Part shown: in pieces, positions 47,932-58,584 of the stretch
How the letters are laid out: the number at the start of each line of letters is the position of its first letter
Position numbering within the stretch: the first letter of the stretch is position 1
NCBI RefSeq assembly: GCF_002849855.1
Contig: NZ_CP018617.1
Location: 1,178,001 to 1,242,000, forward strand
Source: Vibrio azureus
GTDB lineage: Bacteria; Pseudomonadota; Gammaproteobacteria; Enterobacterales; Vibrionaceae
Direction: 5' to 3'
Length of the DNA: 64,000 nt
Position numbers and translations under genes: made by a program
The notes under the pieces: generated by a model
Database searches by the model: none
Seen by the model: only the letters and a program-made list of their open reading frames with translations
What the model was told of the DNA's origin: nothing

Positions 47932-47962
47932 AAAGAGGGGCTTGATGCCCCTCTTCTTTTTT
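47932..47962 (+). terminator. Terminator of the ompA-like gene
   Basis: GAGGGGC / GCCCCTC with a five-base loop, followed by TTCTTTTTT. Confidence 0.9.
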
Positions 47963-48012
47963 CGTCTACTCGTATCACCAATCTGCCCTTATCAAAGTAA
48001 CCGTCAAGGGAT

Positions 48013-48921
48013 TTAAACTATAACTTGAGCAATATAATGATCGGCTAACAAAGCGATAAACAGCCCCAATAAATGACCTATAGAAAACTTAAAGGTATCC
48101 ATTGCAGTATTAGGTTCAGGAGAAAACTTGAGTTTCCATGCGTAATAAATAAAGCCACCGTTAAGGAGTAGAGCTGAAAATAAATAAATCATTCCAACCA
48201 TGCCAACCAATACAGGTAAAATACAAACCAAGGTTAAAAGAACCGTGTACAAAAGTATGGATGTTTTTGTATATTCCACGCCATGAGTAACAGGCAACAT
48301 TGGAATGTTCACTTTTCGATAATCCTCGACTCTATGAATCGCTAAAGCCCAAAAATGAGGCGGAGTCCAAATAAATATGATCATAACCAGTAGCCAGGCA
48401 TTAGCATGCAGCTCACCCGTTACGGCAGTCCAACCCAATAATGGGGGCATTGCACCGGCAATACCGGCTATCACAATATTTTGTGGGGTAGCCCGTTTTA
48501 AGTAGAGTGTGTAAACCACAGCGTAACCCAGTAAACTTAATAACGTCATCCAAGCCGTTAATGGGTTAACCCATAGATAAAGTAACACAAAGCCAAAACA
48601 ACCCAGAACGGAAGCAAAAGTGGTCACCGAGAAAGGGTTTACCTCTCCAGAAGGCAATGGCCGCTGATGAGTTCTGTCCATCTGTCTGTCAATTCGTCGG
48701 TCAATTAAGTGATTAAACGCAGCGGCTGAACCTGCCATGCAGCCGATGCCCGTTAAACCCAATATCGCCTCTAGCCATGGAAAATTGACGACAGGTGCAA
48801 GGCTCATTCCAACGATAGCTGTGATCAGCATAAGGAGCACAACCTTAGGTTTGGTCAGTTGCAAATAGGTTGACCAAGCTTTCTTACTGCTCTCTAACAT
48901 TAAAATCGATTCATTATTCAT
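48013..48921 (-). CDS. cyoE: Protohaem IX farnesyltransferase (haem O synthase)
   Basis: The 302-residue membrane enzyme adds a farnesyl group to haem B. It has the polyprenyltransferase motif [23 protein letters not shown] and nine hydrophobic segments. The start MNNESILM at 48921 has AAAGGAG upstream and overlaps the ctaA stop by eight bases. It is the last gene of the cytochrome oxidase cluster and supplies ctaA with haem O. It could equally be named ctaB. Confidence 0.94.
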   Translation of the reverse strand: MNNESILMLESSKKAWSTYLQLTKPKVVLLMLITAIVGMSLAPVVNFPWLEAILGLTGIGCMAGSAAAFNHLIDRRIDRQMDRTHQRPLPSGEVNPFSVTTFASVLGCFGFVLLYLWVNPLTAWMTLLSLLGYAVVYTLYLKRATPQNIVIAGIAGAMPPLLGWTAVTGELHANAWLLVMIIFIWTPPHFWALAIHRVEDYRKVNIPMLPVTHGVEYTKTSILLYTVLLTLVCILPVLVGMVGMIYLFSALLLNGGFIYYAWKLKFSPEPNTAMDTFKFSIGHLLGLFIALLADHYIAQVIV

Positions 48922-49939
48922 AGCGAACTCCTTTCGCTTGAGCATACCGATAGGTATGACTTTGCCATATATAAAACTGACTCACACAAATCAAGGCCAG
49001 CATTAGAGCCGCCCCAAAGTTATGTGCAACGGCGACATAAATAGGTAACTGAAACAAGACATTGCTGATACCCAAAGCAATCTGACACAGAAGAACAAAG
49101 CCAAGCCAAAAGGCTATTTTTTTGGCTGAAGAAAACTGTTGTTGGTATAGCACCACAATGTAGCCTAGAACAACGGCGGCTGTAACCATAGCCCCGATAC
49201 GATGGCTAACATGAATAGTCATGCGTGCCGGATAGTCCAACACACCAAATTCGTAACTATCAAACCCTGTTTGCCAAAAAGAAAACGCTTCTTTCCATGA
49301 TAAATGTGCCTGCCAATTACCTTCACAAATTGGTAATGAGGTACACATAAGTGCGGCATAATTTGAGGAGGTCCAGCCTCCAAGTAAAATTTGCATGGTA
49401 ACAATACCAAATGTAAACACTGACAGTAACTTGACCCCTTTTGAAACTGAAGCAACTGCCTCTAGAGGAGGAGAATGAGACTTCAATTGGCAATAAAAAA
49501 CAGCTTGGAGTGCCAGTAGAGTAAAACCACCGAATAAATGCAGCATGACAATGCTTGGCATCAGTTTTAATGTCACCGTCCACATTCCTAAAGCGGCCTG
49601 ACCTAAGACCAACAGACAAAGTAAAATTGGGATGGTTGCATCAACATCTTGCTTGTTTGTTGCCCATATAGCCATAACTAGGATAACAATCCCAAGTGAG
49701 CCAGCAAAATAACGATGAATCATTTCTAGCCAAGCTTTACCTTGCTCGACAGCCCTTTCAGGAAACAAAGCATTGGCTGTAGAGACCTCCTCTTGTGTTT
49801 GAGGGACAAGTAACTGCCCATAACACCCTGGCCAATCGGGACATCCCAAGCCAGCGTCAGCTAAACGAGTGTAGGCGCCCAGCATAATAACAACGAGCGT
49901 AAGACAAAGACTGAATTTCACTAAGTGCTCTAATCTCAT
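48914..49939 (-). CDS. ctaA: Haem A synthase (COX15/CtaA family)
   Basis: The 341-residue membrane protein converts haem O to haem A for the oxidase. Family features include [22 protein letters not shown] near the N-terminus, [12 protein letters not shown] with haem-ligand His, and [11 protein letters not shown]. About eight membrane segments are visible. AAGGAG precedes the ATG. Its presence shows that the oxidase is of the aa3 class. Confidence 0.95.
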   Translation of the reverse strand: MRLEHLVKFSLCLTLVVIMLGAYTRLADAGLGCPDWPGCYGQLLVPQTQEEVSTANALFPERAVEQGKAWLEMIHRYFAGSLGIVILVMAIWATNKQDVDATIPILLCLLVLGQAALGMWTVTLKLMPSIVMLHLFGGFTLLALQAVFYCQLKSHSPPLEAVASVSKGVKLLSVFTFGIVTMQILLGGWTSSNYAALMCTSLPICEGNWQAHLSWKEAFSFWQTGFDSYEFGVLDYPARMTIHVSHRIGAMVTAAVVLGYIVVLYQQQFSSAKKIAFWLGFVLLCQIALGISNVLFQLPIYVAVAHNFGAALMLALICVSQFYIWQSHTYRYAQAKGVRYE

Positions 49940-49948
49940 GATTTCTCC

Positions 49949-50485
49949 TTAGCCAACCCGTGACAGCTTAAGTAGCTTACGTAAATCAGACAGCATATCT
50001 TTATTTAGTTGAACCAAGTCATCTTGACCTAAAGTGGTATAAGCCATTACCAACTGCCCTAACGGATCAACAATAACAATTTGCCCGACATGTACCTGTT
50101 GAGACAAACGTTCATTCATTTCCATTACGGCTATTGAGTCATTGAGTTTTTGAGTGTTTTCAGATGCCCAAATAATAGGGATAACGCGTTCCTGATATTT
50201 TCCTAAAGCAATATGGCTCTGCTTAATTAAATGAAGCTGCTGCTGACAACGGTTGCCGCACTGAGAAGGAAGAACATAGGCTAATTGCCAACCTTTTTTG
50301 ATATAAGGAGAGGCTTGTCCTAATTCGGTTAAGGTGGTGTATGGTTCGACTAACTTGCCTCGATTTGTTGCTCCAGGTTGGTACCAGCCTTGACTCAGTA
50401 TCAATTTAGCAATAATGACGGGTAGAACAAATAAGCTGATCAATGCGATTAAAGCAAATCGCCCTTTTGTTACTTTAGATATCAT
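49949..50485 (-). CDS. Membrane-anchored protein associated with cytochrome oxidase assembly
   Basis: The 178-residue protein has one N-terminal membrane segment (FALIALISLFVLPVIIAKLIL) and a periplasmic thioredoxin/SCO-like domain with a CGNRC pair (LPSQCGNRCQQQL), in which two Cys are separated by three residues as in SCO copper chaperones. This position between SURF1 and ctaA is standard in proteobacterial cox clusters. It may help deliver copper to the CuA site. AAGGAGG precedes the ATG, which overlaps the SURF1 stop as ATGA. Confidence 0.8.
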   Translation of the reverse strand: MISKVTKGRFALIALISLFVLPVIIAKLILSQGWYQPGATNRGKLVEPYTTLTELGQASPYIKKGWQLAYVLPSQCGNRCQQQLHLIKQSHIALGKYQERVIPIIWASENTQKLNDSIAVMEMNERLSQQVHVGQIVIVDPLGQLVMAYTTLGQDDLVQLNKDMLSDLRKLLKLSRVG

Positions 50486-51279
50486 GCGTCACCTCCTTGT
50501 GAGCGTATACTAAGTATCCAGCGAAATAACACCATTAGGGTTATCAATAAAAACACCCCTGCCATTACAAACCATTGAAAAGAATAGCCAAAATGTTTTG
50601 CACTGGTCATAGGAAGTGGATTCCATGGAAATGAGTAAGGCCAAGATTTGAGATTATCTGGCTGAATAACAAACGGGGCTAAATCAATATTGAAGCTCTT
50701 AGCCAGTTGCTTAATATTCAAGTTTTGTATGCGGACAGGGTTACCCTTTTCTGCCATCAGATCTGAGCTTAGAGGGTTGTTTGACTTTTGATAGGTGCGA
50801 CCTGTAATGAATTGCTCTTCTTCGAGTTCAATCACTTTCGGCAATGCTTTTCTTGATACGAGCCCTTCAACGAAACCAAGTTCCAACAAAACCAATGGAT
50901 TCTCAACCAATGACTGCTCAGAAGGCAAATTCACAGCATTGATTGCCACAATTTGATAAGCAAGGTAACCCACTTTTCCAACATAAATCTGATTATCCAA
51001 CAAAATAATAGGGAACTCTTGTGGCAAGACTTGTGCTTGAACTTTAATCCCTTGAAAAGGATTTTTACTTTCACTATGACTTAACAAGGCCGAGATATCT
51101 TGATATGGCGCTTTGAGCTTTTGTTCCATCGATTGCTCCAAGGCTAACTTTTCATTACCTCGATCTAGCTGCCAGATGCCAAGTTTGACCAATGCTAAAA
51201 ACACAGCCACAGTTAAGCAAGCTGCTACCCAAAAGCTGGCAGACAAAGCTAACCATGAACCGGGAGATTTCATGTCCAT
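50482..51279 (-). CDS. SURF1-family cytochrome oxidase assembly protein
   Basis: The protein of about 266 residues has two membrane segments, one near the N-terminus (FWVAACLTVAVFLALVKLGIWQLDRG) and one near the C-terminus (YSFQWFVMAGVFLLITLMVLF). This is the SURF1 layout; the family helps insert haem A into subunit I. The open frame begins at a TTG (51369). I prefer the ATG at 51279 or 51273, although neither has a good ribosome-binding site. That places its start head-to-head with, and overlapping, the plus-strand gene at 51272. Confidence 0.85.
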   Translation of the reverse strand: MDMKSPGSWLALSASFWVAACLTVAVFLALVKLGIWQLDRGNEKLALEQSMEQKLKAPYQDISALLSHSESKNPFQGIKVQAQVLPQEFPIILLDNQIYVGKVGYLAYQIVAINAVNLPSEQSLVENPLVLLELGFVEGLVSRKALPKVIELEEEQFITGRTYQKSNNPLSSDLMAEKGNPVRIQNLNIKQLAKSFNIDLAPFVIQPDNLKSWPYSFPWNPLPMTSAKHFGYSFQWFVMAGVFLLITLMVLFRWILSIRSQGGDA

Positions 51280-51505
51280 CGCTTTTTTATTTAAAACAAC
51301 GTTGGTTTTACTGCTGCTTTTTATCATATTCAACCTCGCCAAAGCGTTGATCGAAATGGTTAAAGACAACCCAGAAAACAGTGAGAACAGTAAACCAATG
51401 AGTCATTACCTTGGACGCAGAGTGATGTTTTCTGCTCTCGTGATACTGCTTCTACTTTTTGCTCTAAGTGCTGGCTGGATCTCACCGAATCCCAATCCGT
51501 ATTAG
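51272..51505 (+). CDS. DUF2909 twin-transmembrane protein
   Basis: The 77-residue protein starts MSIAFLFKTTLVLLLLFII after GGAG at six bases. It has two membrane segments around a polar loop (KDNPENSENSKPM), then LGRRVMFSALVILLLLFAL and ends SAGWISPNPNPY. DUF2909 genes accompany aa3 oxidase clusters in gammaproteobacteria. It is on the opposite strand from the rest of the cluster and overlaps the 5' end of the SURF1 gene. Role unknown; oxidase assembly is likely from context. Confidence 0.8.
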   Translation: MSIAFLFKTTLVLLLLFIIFNLAKALIEMVKDNPENSENSKPMSHYLGRRVMFSALVILLLLFALSAGWISPNPNPY

Positions 51506-51620
51506 TCATTCCATTTATATCAGCTCAGCAATGCGTATTTTAGTGGCTCTTACTTTAGAGATGCATGCCATTGCTTTATCTAAAATTTACCTATATTACA
51601 AAGACTTAAGTTACATACAC

Positions 51621-52505
51621 TTAGATTACATAGACAAATACAAATAAACATAACCAAACCACATCAACGAAATGCCAATACCAGCTCCCCGCTTGAAATG
51701 CAAAATGATTGTGAGGAGAGAAGTGATCTTTCGCAATCCTCGACAATAGAATAAGCAAGAAGATGGCACCAAGACACACATGCAACCCATGAAACCCGGT
51801 CAACATAAAGAACGTATTACCGTAGATTCCAGATTGAAGAGTGAGCCCCATTTCTTGATAGGCATGAGCATATTCAACATATTGGTAATAAAGGAAGAAG
51901 CCTGCAAGTACGATGGTAAGCTCTAACCAAACAATCAACGCTGTCCGCTTATTTTTTTCTAAACTGACATGGGCCATATGTAACGTAATGGATGACAGCA
52001 AAAGTAAAATAGTATTCATTAGCGGGATACCATTCCATGGCATCGCTTCTGTTGTCGTCCCATCTGGTGTCGAGGTTAAAGGCCAAATAGCCTCAAAATC
52101 AGGCCATAACACTTCGTGTGTCATAAAATTATTATCAGCCCCGCCCAACCAAGGCACAGAAAGGATTCTGGCATAAAAAAGAGCACCAAAAAATGCACCG
52201 AAGAACATCACTTCTGAAAAGATAAACCAACTCATCCCCTGCCGAAATGAGCGGGTAATTTGTGCACTGTATTTACCCGTTAATGATTCAGTAATTACAT
52301 TACTAAACCACCCAGCTAAAATATAAAGCAAAGACAGCATACCTAAAATCAGAATGATTTTACCAAAGGTCCCTATTTCACTTTCCGCCTGAATGCCTTG
52401 GACAGTTAAACCAGCACCAACCGCAATCAAAAAAAGAGCAAAGGCAGCGACAATAGGCCAACTACTTTGTGCAGGAACATAATAACTCTCGGGCTTGTTA
52501 CTCAT
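51621..52505 (-). CDS. ctaE: Cytochrome c oxidase subunit III
   Basis: The 294-residue protein has seven hydrophobic segments and the subunit III signature (GMSWFIFSEVMFFGAFFGALF, TFFMLTGFHGLHVCLGAIFL, WYWHFVDVVWLCLF). TAAGGAG precedes the ATG. It belongs to the minus-strand oxidase operon after ctaG. It stabilises the core and proton uptake. Confidence 0.95.
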   Translation of the reverse strand: MSNKPESYYVPAQSSWPIVAAFALFLIAVGAGLTVQGIQAESEIGTFGKIILILGMLSLLYILAGWFSNVITESLTGKYSAQITRSFRQGMSWFIFSEVMFFGAFFGALFYARILSVPWLGGADNNFMTHEVLWPDFEAIWPLTSTPDGTTTEAMPWNGIPLMNTILLLLSSITLHMAHVSLEKNKRTALIVWLELTIVLAGFFLYYQYVEYAHAYQEMGLTLQSGIYGNTFFMLTGFHGLHVCLGAIFLLILLSRIAKDHFSPHNHFAFQAGSWYWHFVDVVWLCLFVFVYVI

Positions 52506-52517
52506 AAAAATCGCTCC

Positions 52518-53105
52518 TTACAGACGAATTGTCTGGGGCTCGCTCCTCAGAAGGCTGACTAGAGATGCTTGGTCAGACTGAGGGGGAAACTTGTAGAGTG
52601 TGTAAGACAAGGTCAACGTATGAATTGAATCCGGCACATCAGGTTCAATATAAAAAATTAATGGCATACGTGCTTGCTGCTTGCCTTCAAGAGGCTGTTG
52701 GTTAAAGCAAAAACATTCAATTTTATTAAAATAAGCAGCCCCTAAGCCAGGAGATACCGAAGGGACAGCTTGGCCAATAAGCGCTTGTTCACTCTGGTTA
52801 AATGCAAGATATTCTGTTTGAATCACTTCGCCAGGGTGCACATTCATTGAAACTACGCTGGGTTCAAACTCCCATGGTATTTCCGGTGTAATGTGGGCCA
52901 TAAACTCGACTTTAATAGTACGCGTGCGGTCAATTTTCATTCCTGTAGGTTGGATTGCTGCAACATCACTGGTTTTACCGTTGATCCCAAGTGCATCACA
53001 CATAACGTCATACAGAGGGACTAAGGCGTAGCCAAAGCCAAACATCAAGGCGGTGGCTAAAACCAGTTTGACGGTTAATTTTTTGTGGGAGGCTTTGGCT
53101 TCCAT
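52518..53105 (-). CDS. ctaG: Cytochrome c oxidase assembly protein CtaG/Cox11
   Basis: The protein of about 195 residues has an N-terminal membrane segment (KLVLATALMFGFGYALVPLYDVMCDALG) and the copper-binding E-C-F-C-F motif (NKIECFCFNQQPL). It delivers copper to the CuB site of subunit I. The ATG at 53105 is chosen because TAAGGTG stands at good spacing; a GTG at 53114 is in frame. It follows ctaD closely. Confidence 0.94.
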   Translation of the reverse strand: MEAKASHKKLTVKLVLATALMFGFGYALVPLYDVMCDALGINGKTSDVAAIQPTGMKIDRTRTIKVEFMAHITPEIPWEFEPSVVSMNVHPGEVIQTEYLAFNQSEQALIGQAVPSVSPGLGAAYFNKIECFCFNQQPLEGKQQARMPLIFYIEPDVPDSIHTLTLSYTLYKFPPQSDQASLVSLLRSEPQTIRL

Positions 53106-53126
53106 ATCCTTCACCTTACTCTGCTT

Positions 53127-54767
53127 TTAGTCGATCTTTGGTGGCGTTGAAAAGGTATGATATGGCGCAGGACTCGGCACCGTCCATTCTAGGCCTTCTG
53201 CATGCTCCCAAGGTTTGGCTGGTGCGGGCTCCCCACCTCGTATGCACTTGATCACTACCCATAAGAAAATGAGTTGAGACAAACCGAAGGCAAAGCCACC
53301 GATTGAGACAATCTGATTCACATCGGCGAATTGAATTGCATAATCTGGAATACGACGTGGCATGCCTGCTAACCCTAAGAAATGCATCGGGAAAAATAAG
53401 AGGTTTACTGAAATAATTGAACACCAAAAGTGCCAAAGACTCAGCCTATTGTCATACATATGCCCTGTCCATTTAGGCAACCAATAGTAGGCTGCTGCCA
53501 TAATCGAGAAAACGGCTCCCGATACCAAGACATAATGGAAGTGAGCGACGACAAAGTAAGTATCATGATATTGGAAGTCTGCAGGGACAATCGCAAGCAT
53601 TAGGCCTGAAAGCCCACCAATCGTAAATAAAACAATAAAAGCAATGGAAAACAGCATGGGTGTTTCAAACGTCATCGCACCACGCCACATGGTTGCGACC
53701 CAGTTAAAGACCTTCACTCCGGTCGGGACCGCTATGAGCATCGTACAGTACATGAAGAACAGTTCTGCAAATACAGGCATTCCCGTTGTAAACATGTGAT
53801 GCGCCCATACCAAGAATGACAACAGTGCGATGCTGCAAGTGGCGTACACCATGGAGTGATAACCAAAAAGCTTTTTGCCAGTAAACGCAGGAATGATCGC
53901 AGATATAATGCCAAACGACGGTAAAATCATGATGTAAACTTCTGGATGCCCGAAGAACCAAAAGATATGTTGGAACATGACAGGGTCACCGCCACCAGCA
54001 GCATCAAAAAAGCTCGTGCCAAAGTATTTATCAGTAAGCACCATGGTTACGGCTCCAGCCAGTACAGGCATGACAGCAATCAATAAAAACGCGGTAATCA
54101 ACCAAGTCCATACAAACATTGGCAGCTTAAACCAAGTCATACCAGGCGCTCTCATGTTGACGATGGTGACAATGACGTTAATCGCTCCCATAATCGAGCT
54201 GATACCCATAATATGAACAGAAAAAACAAACAGTGCTGTACTATCGGGGCCATATGTAGTTGATAACGGAGCGTAAAAAGTCCAACCGAAATCCGGCCCG
54301 CCTCCAGGCAAAAATAGCGAGCCAATCAAAATCAAAAATGCAAAGGGAAGAATCCAAAAACTTAGGTTATTCATGCGAGGCAACGCCATATCTGGAGCGC
54401 CAATCATCAATGGGATCATCCAGTTAGCTAATCCAGTAAAAGCAGGCATAACCGCGCCAAATACCATAACCAGCCCATGTACTGTCGTCATTTGATTGAA
54501 AAATTGAGGGTCAACAAGTTGCAAGCCTGGTTGAAAAAGTTCGGCTCGGATGACCATCGCCATCGCCCCACCGATAAGAAACATCGCAAAGCTAAACCAG
54601 AGGTAAAGCGTACCAATGTCTTTGTGGTTGGTAGAATATATCCACCTAGCAAGCCCTTTTGGTGCATCATGGTGGTCGTGTTCATCTTCAATAACCATGG
54701 TTGTGTTCGCACTGGTTTGTGCGTCAATAGGCGCAGACTTAACCGCAGGATCGATTGGTTTACTCAT
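53127..54767 (-). CDS. ctaD: Cytochrome c oxidase subunit I
   Basis: The 546-residue catalytic subunit has twelve hydrophobic segments, haem A and CuB ligands in [24 protein letters not shown], the HH of [10 protein letters not shown], and [14 protein letters not shown]. It reduces oxygen to water and pumps protons. AAGGAGG precedes the ATG, which overlaps the ctaC stop by four bases. The E-S-Y type Glu of the D-channel (HPEVY) places it in the aa3 A-family. Confidence 0.97.
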   Translation of the reverse strand: MSKPIDPAVKSAPIDAQTSANTTMVIEDEHDHHDAPKGLARWIYSTNHKDIGTLYLWFSFAMFLIGGAMAMVIRAELFQPGLQLVDPQFFNQMTTVHGLVMVFGAVMPAFTGLANWMIPLMIGAPDMALPRMNNLSFWILPFAFLILIGSLFLPGGGPDFGWTFYAPLSTTYGPDSTALFVFSVHIMGISSIMGAINVIVTIVNMRAPGMTWFKLPMFVWTWLITAFLLIAVMPVLAGAVTMVLTDKYFGTSFFDAAGGGDPVMFQHIFWFFGHPEVYIMILPSFGIISAIIPAFTGKKLFGYHSMVYATCSIALLSFLVWAHHMFTTGMPVFAELFFMYCTMLIAVPTGVKVFNWVATMWRGAMTFETPMLFSIAFIVLFTIGGLSGLMLAIVPADFQYHDTYFVVAHFHYVLVSGAVFSIMAAAYYWLPKWTGHMYDNRLSLWHFWCSIISVNLLFFPMHFLGLAGMPRRIPDYAIQFADVNQIVSIGGFAFGLSQLIFLWVVIKCIRGGEPAPAKPWEHAEGLEWTVPSPAPYHTFSTPPKID

Positions 54768-55927
54768 ATTCCCTCCTTGGCACTTTCCTGTGCTTTAAAG
54801 GCATTGATATCAGATGCTTGGACCGTCTCACCAGTATCATTACCCCATGCATTGCGTTGGTAGGTAATAACAGCAGCGATCTCTTTATCACTGAGTTGAT
54901 TCGCAAATGCCTGCATAGCGGTACCAGAACGACCATTCACTATGATATCAATATGATTTTCGACAGGCCCTAACGCAATTGCACTTCCCTTAATAGCTGG
55001 AAAAGCGCCTGCAAGCCCTTCTCCGTTGGCTTGATGACACACCGCACAGCGCGCAGCATAAACCGATTGTCCTTCTTCCATCAATTCTTCCATAGAAAGC
55101 TCCTGTGTTAGGGAGGCTTTTGCGGCGGCTTTTTGTAGCGCGAGTTCTTGTTTTTTCCCTTCCAGCCATTGATCGAAATCATCTTCTTCCATAGCGTGAA
55201 CTACAATGGGCATGAAGCCATGAGCTCGACCGCATAGTTCTGCACATTGGCCTCGGTAAACACCCGGCTTATCAATTTTGGTCCATGCCTCATTGATAAA
55301 ACCAGGTATCGTGTCTTTTTTGACAGCAAAATCAGGCACCCACCAAGAGTGGATAACATCATCCGAGGTCATGAGAAAACGAACTTTACGGTTAATAGGC
55401 AATACTAGAGGGTTATCAACTTCAAGCAGATAATGCGCACCTTTTGCTTCGATGCCATCGATTTCTTTTTGGCTGGTGGCCAAGAGACTAAAAAACTCAA
55501 CATCTTCGCCAAAGTAACTGTAGTGCCACTTCCACTGTGAGCCAGTGACTTTGACCGTCAGGTCTGATTGCGTTGTATCTTCCATTGCAATCAAGGTTTT
55601 CGTTGCGGGTATGGCCATCGCGATTAAAATAATAACGGGGATGACCGTCCAGATTATTTCAACTTTGGTGCTTTCATGGAAATTCGCCGCGACAGCACCT
55701 TTCGACTTGCGATGACGTAAAATAGAGTAGAACATCAACCCAAACACAATCAAAGCTATGGCACAACAAATATAGAAGATAAGCATATGCAATTCATAAA
55801 CTTGTCCACTAATCGCTGTCACACCTTTGGTCATGTTGTATTCATTTTGCTCTGACCAACTGGACGAAGAAAACGTGATAAAAATCACATTCATCAATAA
55901 GGCTAGAGTAGTTGCTAATCTTTTCAA
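54764..55927 (-). CDS. ctaC: Cytochrome c oxidase subunit II with fused cytochrome c domain (caa3 type)
   Basis: The 387-residue precursor has a signal peptide, two membrane segments (residues 40-110), a cupredoxin domain with the CuA motif [14 protein letters not shown], and a C-terminal haem c domain (CAVCH near residue 296, distal Met in the following segment). The fused haem makes it a caa3 oxidase, which can take electrons directly from a membrane cytochrome or bc1 complex. The start is TTG, supported by GGGGAGAG six bases upstream and the signal peptide beginning there. It is the first gene of the operon. Confidence 0.94.
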   Translation of the reverse strand: MKRLATTLALLMNVIFITFSSSSWSEQNEYNMTKGVTAISGQVYELHMLIFYICCAIALIVFGLMFYSILRHRKSKGAVAANFHESTKVEIIWTVIPVIILIAMAIPATKTLIAMEDTTQSDLTVKVTGSQWKWHYSYFGEDVEFFSLLATSQKEIDGIEAKGAHYLLEVDNPLVLPINRKVRFLMTSDDVIHSWWVPDFAVKKDTIPGFINEAWTKIDKPGVYRGQCAELCGRAHGFMPIVVHAMEEDDFDQWLEGKKQELALQKAAAKASLTQELSMEELMEEGQSVYAARCAVCHQANGEGLAGAFPAIKGSAIALGPVENHIDIIVNGRSGTAMQAFANQLSDKEIAAVITYQRNAWGNDTGETVQASDINAFKAQESAKEGI

Positions 55928-56299
55928 AAGAACTCTCCCCTGTTCTCTCGCCGTGTACTAGCGAGCTGCTTTGCTTCCTGATGCAAATATCGAACAAATT
56001 TAATAAAATTCGTAGAAACTTATGATTCACCACCTTTTGTTGTATTTATGTTAAAAGGCTAGTAATAGTTCTATCTTTCTTCAAGGTATTTGATGTGAAT
56101 AAATTCTCAAATTAGGGGCTTTTCTTAGCCATTTACCGATGTACAACTTTGAAATCTAACTGAGAAACATTTACATTAAGTAGCCTTGATGGTGTGGGTA
56201 ATGATGAGGGCTGTTCACCTTCGTAATTCAACGAGATTTGAAGAAAAAAGCTCTTCCCTACCTTCACCGATGTTGCCAATGACTAAGGAAATCATCACT
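55928..56299. other. Divergent intergenic region ctaC / phosphohexomutase
   Basis: A weak CRP-like sequence, TGTGAATAAATTCTCA, lies at 56094-56109. Otherwise no gene or hairpin is seen; the upstream in-frame codons of the phosphohexomutase frame (56186-56299) are not protein-like. Confidence 0.4.
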
Positions 56300-57994
56300 A
56301 TGACAATGCAGACAACACTATGGCTTGCAAGAGATCCTGATCCCAAAACACGCGAAGAGCTTCAGCAACTTATCGATGCTGGTAATGAAAGTGAATTGCA
56401 AGATCGTTTCAGCTCGCGCTTGGCTTTTGGGACCGCAGGGCTTCGTGGTAAAGTAGGTGCAGGACCAAATCGCATGAACCGCTTGGTGATTCAAGAAACG
56501 GCGACTGGTCTCGGCCACTATCTGATTGAACAAGTACAAGACGCACCCTCTCGTGGCGTGGTTATCGGTTACGATGGTCGGCCAGATTCGAAACAGTTCG
56601 CACACGATACGGCTTCCGTACTTACTGCTTTAGGCATCAAGGTTTACCTAACCTATAAAGTAGCAGCAACACCCATTGTCGCTTTCGGTGTTCGTGAGTT
56701 AAATGCAGCAGCAGCGGTCGTCGTAACCGCAAGCCACAACCCACCAGAGTACAATGGCTTTAAAGTATACTGGGAAAATGGCGCACAGATTATTCCACCG
56801 CACGATTCTGGTATTGCCGCAAAAATCGATGAAGCAACAGCAAAACCGCTTCCTCTAATGTCACTGGACGATGCGAAGCAAAAAGAGTTGTTGGTATGGC
56901 TTGAAGACGAGTACTACCAGACGTACCGTAATGCAATCAACGATAATACCCTGCTAACACCTGACAGCAACACAGATATCTCGATAGTTTACACCGCGAT
57001 GCATGGTGTCGGTGCAGAGATGGCAGAAACATTACTCGCAGATGCTGGCTTTGAAAAAGTGGCAAGTGTTCCAGATCAGCGTGAACCGGACGGTATGTTC
57101 CCTTCCGTAAACTTCCCGAACCCTGAAGAAGCTGGCGCAATGGACATGGTTATGGCACTGGGTAAATCTGTCGACGCTGACATCGCCTGTGCAAACGACC
57201 CTGACGCGGACCGCTTTGCTGTGGCGGTAAAACGCCCAGATGGTGAATACCAAATGCTAACAGGTGACCAAGTGGGTTCATTGTTCGGTGATTATTTACT
57301 ACAAGTTCAGCCAAAAGCGCTCGTTGGCAATACCATTGTGTCTTCTCGCCTATTGAGCAGTATTGCTAAAGCACACGGTGCAGAATACTACCAAACGTTA
57401 ACGGGCTTTAAATGGCTGACCAATGTAGCTATGACAAAAGAGACAGAAGCAAATCCGTTCCTATTTGCTTACGAGGAAGCTCTTGGCTACACCGTAGGAA
57501 ACAAGGTATGGGATAAAGATGGCTTGTCAGCACTGGTCGCTTTCTCTCAATTGACAGGAAAACTGAAAGCACAAGGCAAAACGCTGTGGGATAAGTTAGA
57601 AGAGCTATATCGCCAACACGGTTTCTACTTCAACGCACAACGCAGTATTGCACTTGACCCTAAATCACCACCAATCGGTGACAAACTGCGCGCAACCCCA
57701 CCGAAAGAGATCGCGGGTAAACGCATTGAAGTGATCGAAGATCTGAAATCATCACTTCGCTTTGTTACTGATGGTCCAACAGAAGCGATTAACTTACCAG
57801 CGAGTGACGTACTGGTTTACCACCTAGAAGACAAATCACGCGTGATTGTCCGCCCTTCCGGTACCGAGCCAAAGTTGAAGTGCTACTACGAAGTCATCAG
57901 CGACTTCCCTGCTGAGATGGATTACGCGCAAGCTAACCAAGCTGCGGAAGCGAAGATGAACGCATTGATCGAAGCACATCAACAAAGCTTGTAA
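56300..57994 (+). CDS. Phospho-sugar mutase (phosphoglucomutase/phosphomannomutase family)
   Basis: The 564-residue enzyme interconverts hexose 1- and 6-phosphates. It has the phosphoserine loop VVTASHNPPEYNGFKVYW, metal-binding NDPDADRFAV, sugar loop AYEEALGYTVG and phosphate-binding RPSGTEPKLKCYYE. The start MTMQTTLW is chosen (AAGGAA at nine bases), though the frame is open from 56186. Similar proteins are annotated as PgcA/ManB-type; whether glucose or mannose is preferred cannot be read from sequence. A strong terminator follows. Confidence 0.9.
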   Translation: MTMQTTLWLARDPDPKTREELQQLIDAGNESELQDRFSSRLAFGTAGLRGKVGAGPNRMNRLVIQETATGLGHYLIEQVQDAPSRGVVIGYDGRPDSKQFAHDTASVLTALGIKVYLTYKVAATPIVAFGVRELNAAAAVVVTASHNPPEYNGFKVYWENGAQIIPPHDSGIAAKIDEATAKPLPLMSLDDAKQKELLVWLEDEYYQTYRNAINDNTLLTPDSNTDISIVYTAMHGVGAEMAETLLADAGFEKVASVPDQREPDGMFPSVNFPNPEEAGAMDMVMALGKSVDADIACANDPDADRFAVAVKRPDGEYQMLTGDQVGSLFGDYLLQVQPKALVGNTIVSSRLLSSIAKAHGAEYYQTLTGFKWLTNVAMTKETEANPFLFAYEEALGYTVGNKVWDKDGLSALVAFSQLTGKLKAQGKTLWDKLEELYRQHGFYFNAQRSIALDPKSPPIGDKLRATPPKEIAGKRIEVIEDLKSSLRFVTDGPTEAINLPASDVLVYHLEDKSRVIVRPSGTEPKLKCYYEVISDFPAEMDYAQANQAAEAKMNALIEAHQQSL

Positions 57995-58029
57995 TTCGAG
58001 TTTAAAACATTGATTCTGGAAAACAGAAA

Positions 58030-58058
58030 AAGAGGCGTATCGAGCGCCTCTTTTTTTT
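58030..58058 (+). terminator. Terminator of the phospho-sugar mutase gene
   Basis: GAGGCG / CGCCTC with a short loop followed by T8. Confidence 0.9.
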
Positions 58059-58075
58059 GTTTAATTCAAACCAAA

Positions 58076-58495
58076 TCAAGCAATCTGTTTTTGCAGGAAA
58101 TGTTTATCAATGCCTGCTGCTGGGTAACCTGAATACTGCCCTACTTTTTCAAAACCCAATTTCATATAAAAATCGAGTGCTTGAAAGCTGTACGTATCGA
58201 GGTACAAATGCGTTACTCCACGCGGTTTCACTTGTTCTTCCAGTAGAGCGATCAGCTTGCTTCCCAACCCCGAAATGCGTGCCTCTGCATCTACCCAAAG
58301 ATATTCAACGAACACGGTGTTATTGAACATCTCTCCCGTGAGTCCTCCAATCACTTTGTCCTCATCATTACGAGCAAAACAACCAATGGCGTCTACATCA
58401 CCATCCGGTAAATACATGCGGTTATATGCTCGGATGCCATCACGGATAAAGTCGAGATCGTTTTGTTCTGGTTTGAGTTTAAATTCAAGTTTCAT
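58076..58495 (-). CDS. GNAT-family N-acetyltransferase
   Basis: The 139-residue protein has the GNAT fold: the beta-strand FVEYLWVDAEARISGLGSKLIALLEEQ contains the acetyl-CoA loop (R-I-S-G-L-G), and the C-terminal strands (HLYLDTYSFQALDFYMKLGFEKVGQ) are typical. AAGGAG precedes the ATG. The substrate is unknown. It converges with the phospho-sugar mutase. Confidence 0.88.
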   Translation of the reverse strand: MKLEFKLKPEQNDLDFIRDGIRAYNRMYLPDGDVDAIGCFARNDEDKVIGGLTGEMFNNTVFVEYLWVDAEARISGLGSKLIALLEEQVKPRGVTHLYLDTYSFQALDFYMKLGFEKVGQYSGYPAAGIDKHFLQKQIA

Positions 58496-58531
58496 ACTGC
58501 CACTCCTTGGAAATCAGTGTGATATTAAAAC

Positions 58532-58556
58532 AAAAAGCCAGCAAGTGCTGGCTTTT
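58532..58556. terminator. Bidirectional hairpin between acetyltransferase and transporter
   Basis: AAAAAGCCAGCA / TGCTGGCTTTT with a two-base loop, near the 5' side of the acetyltransferase gene; it probably ends the LysE-family transcript. Confidence 0.75.
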
Positions 58557-58584
58557 GTATAAAAATCTGATTTCTTCCTACACG

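Noticed and set aside
53116..53436. 106-codon minus frame inside ctaD
   Set aside because: Out-of-frame shadow of the subunit I gene; no protein-like pattern.
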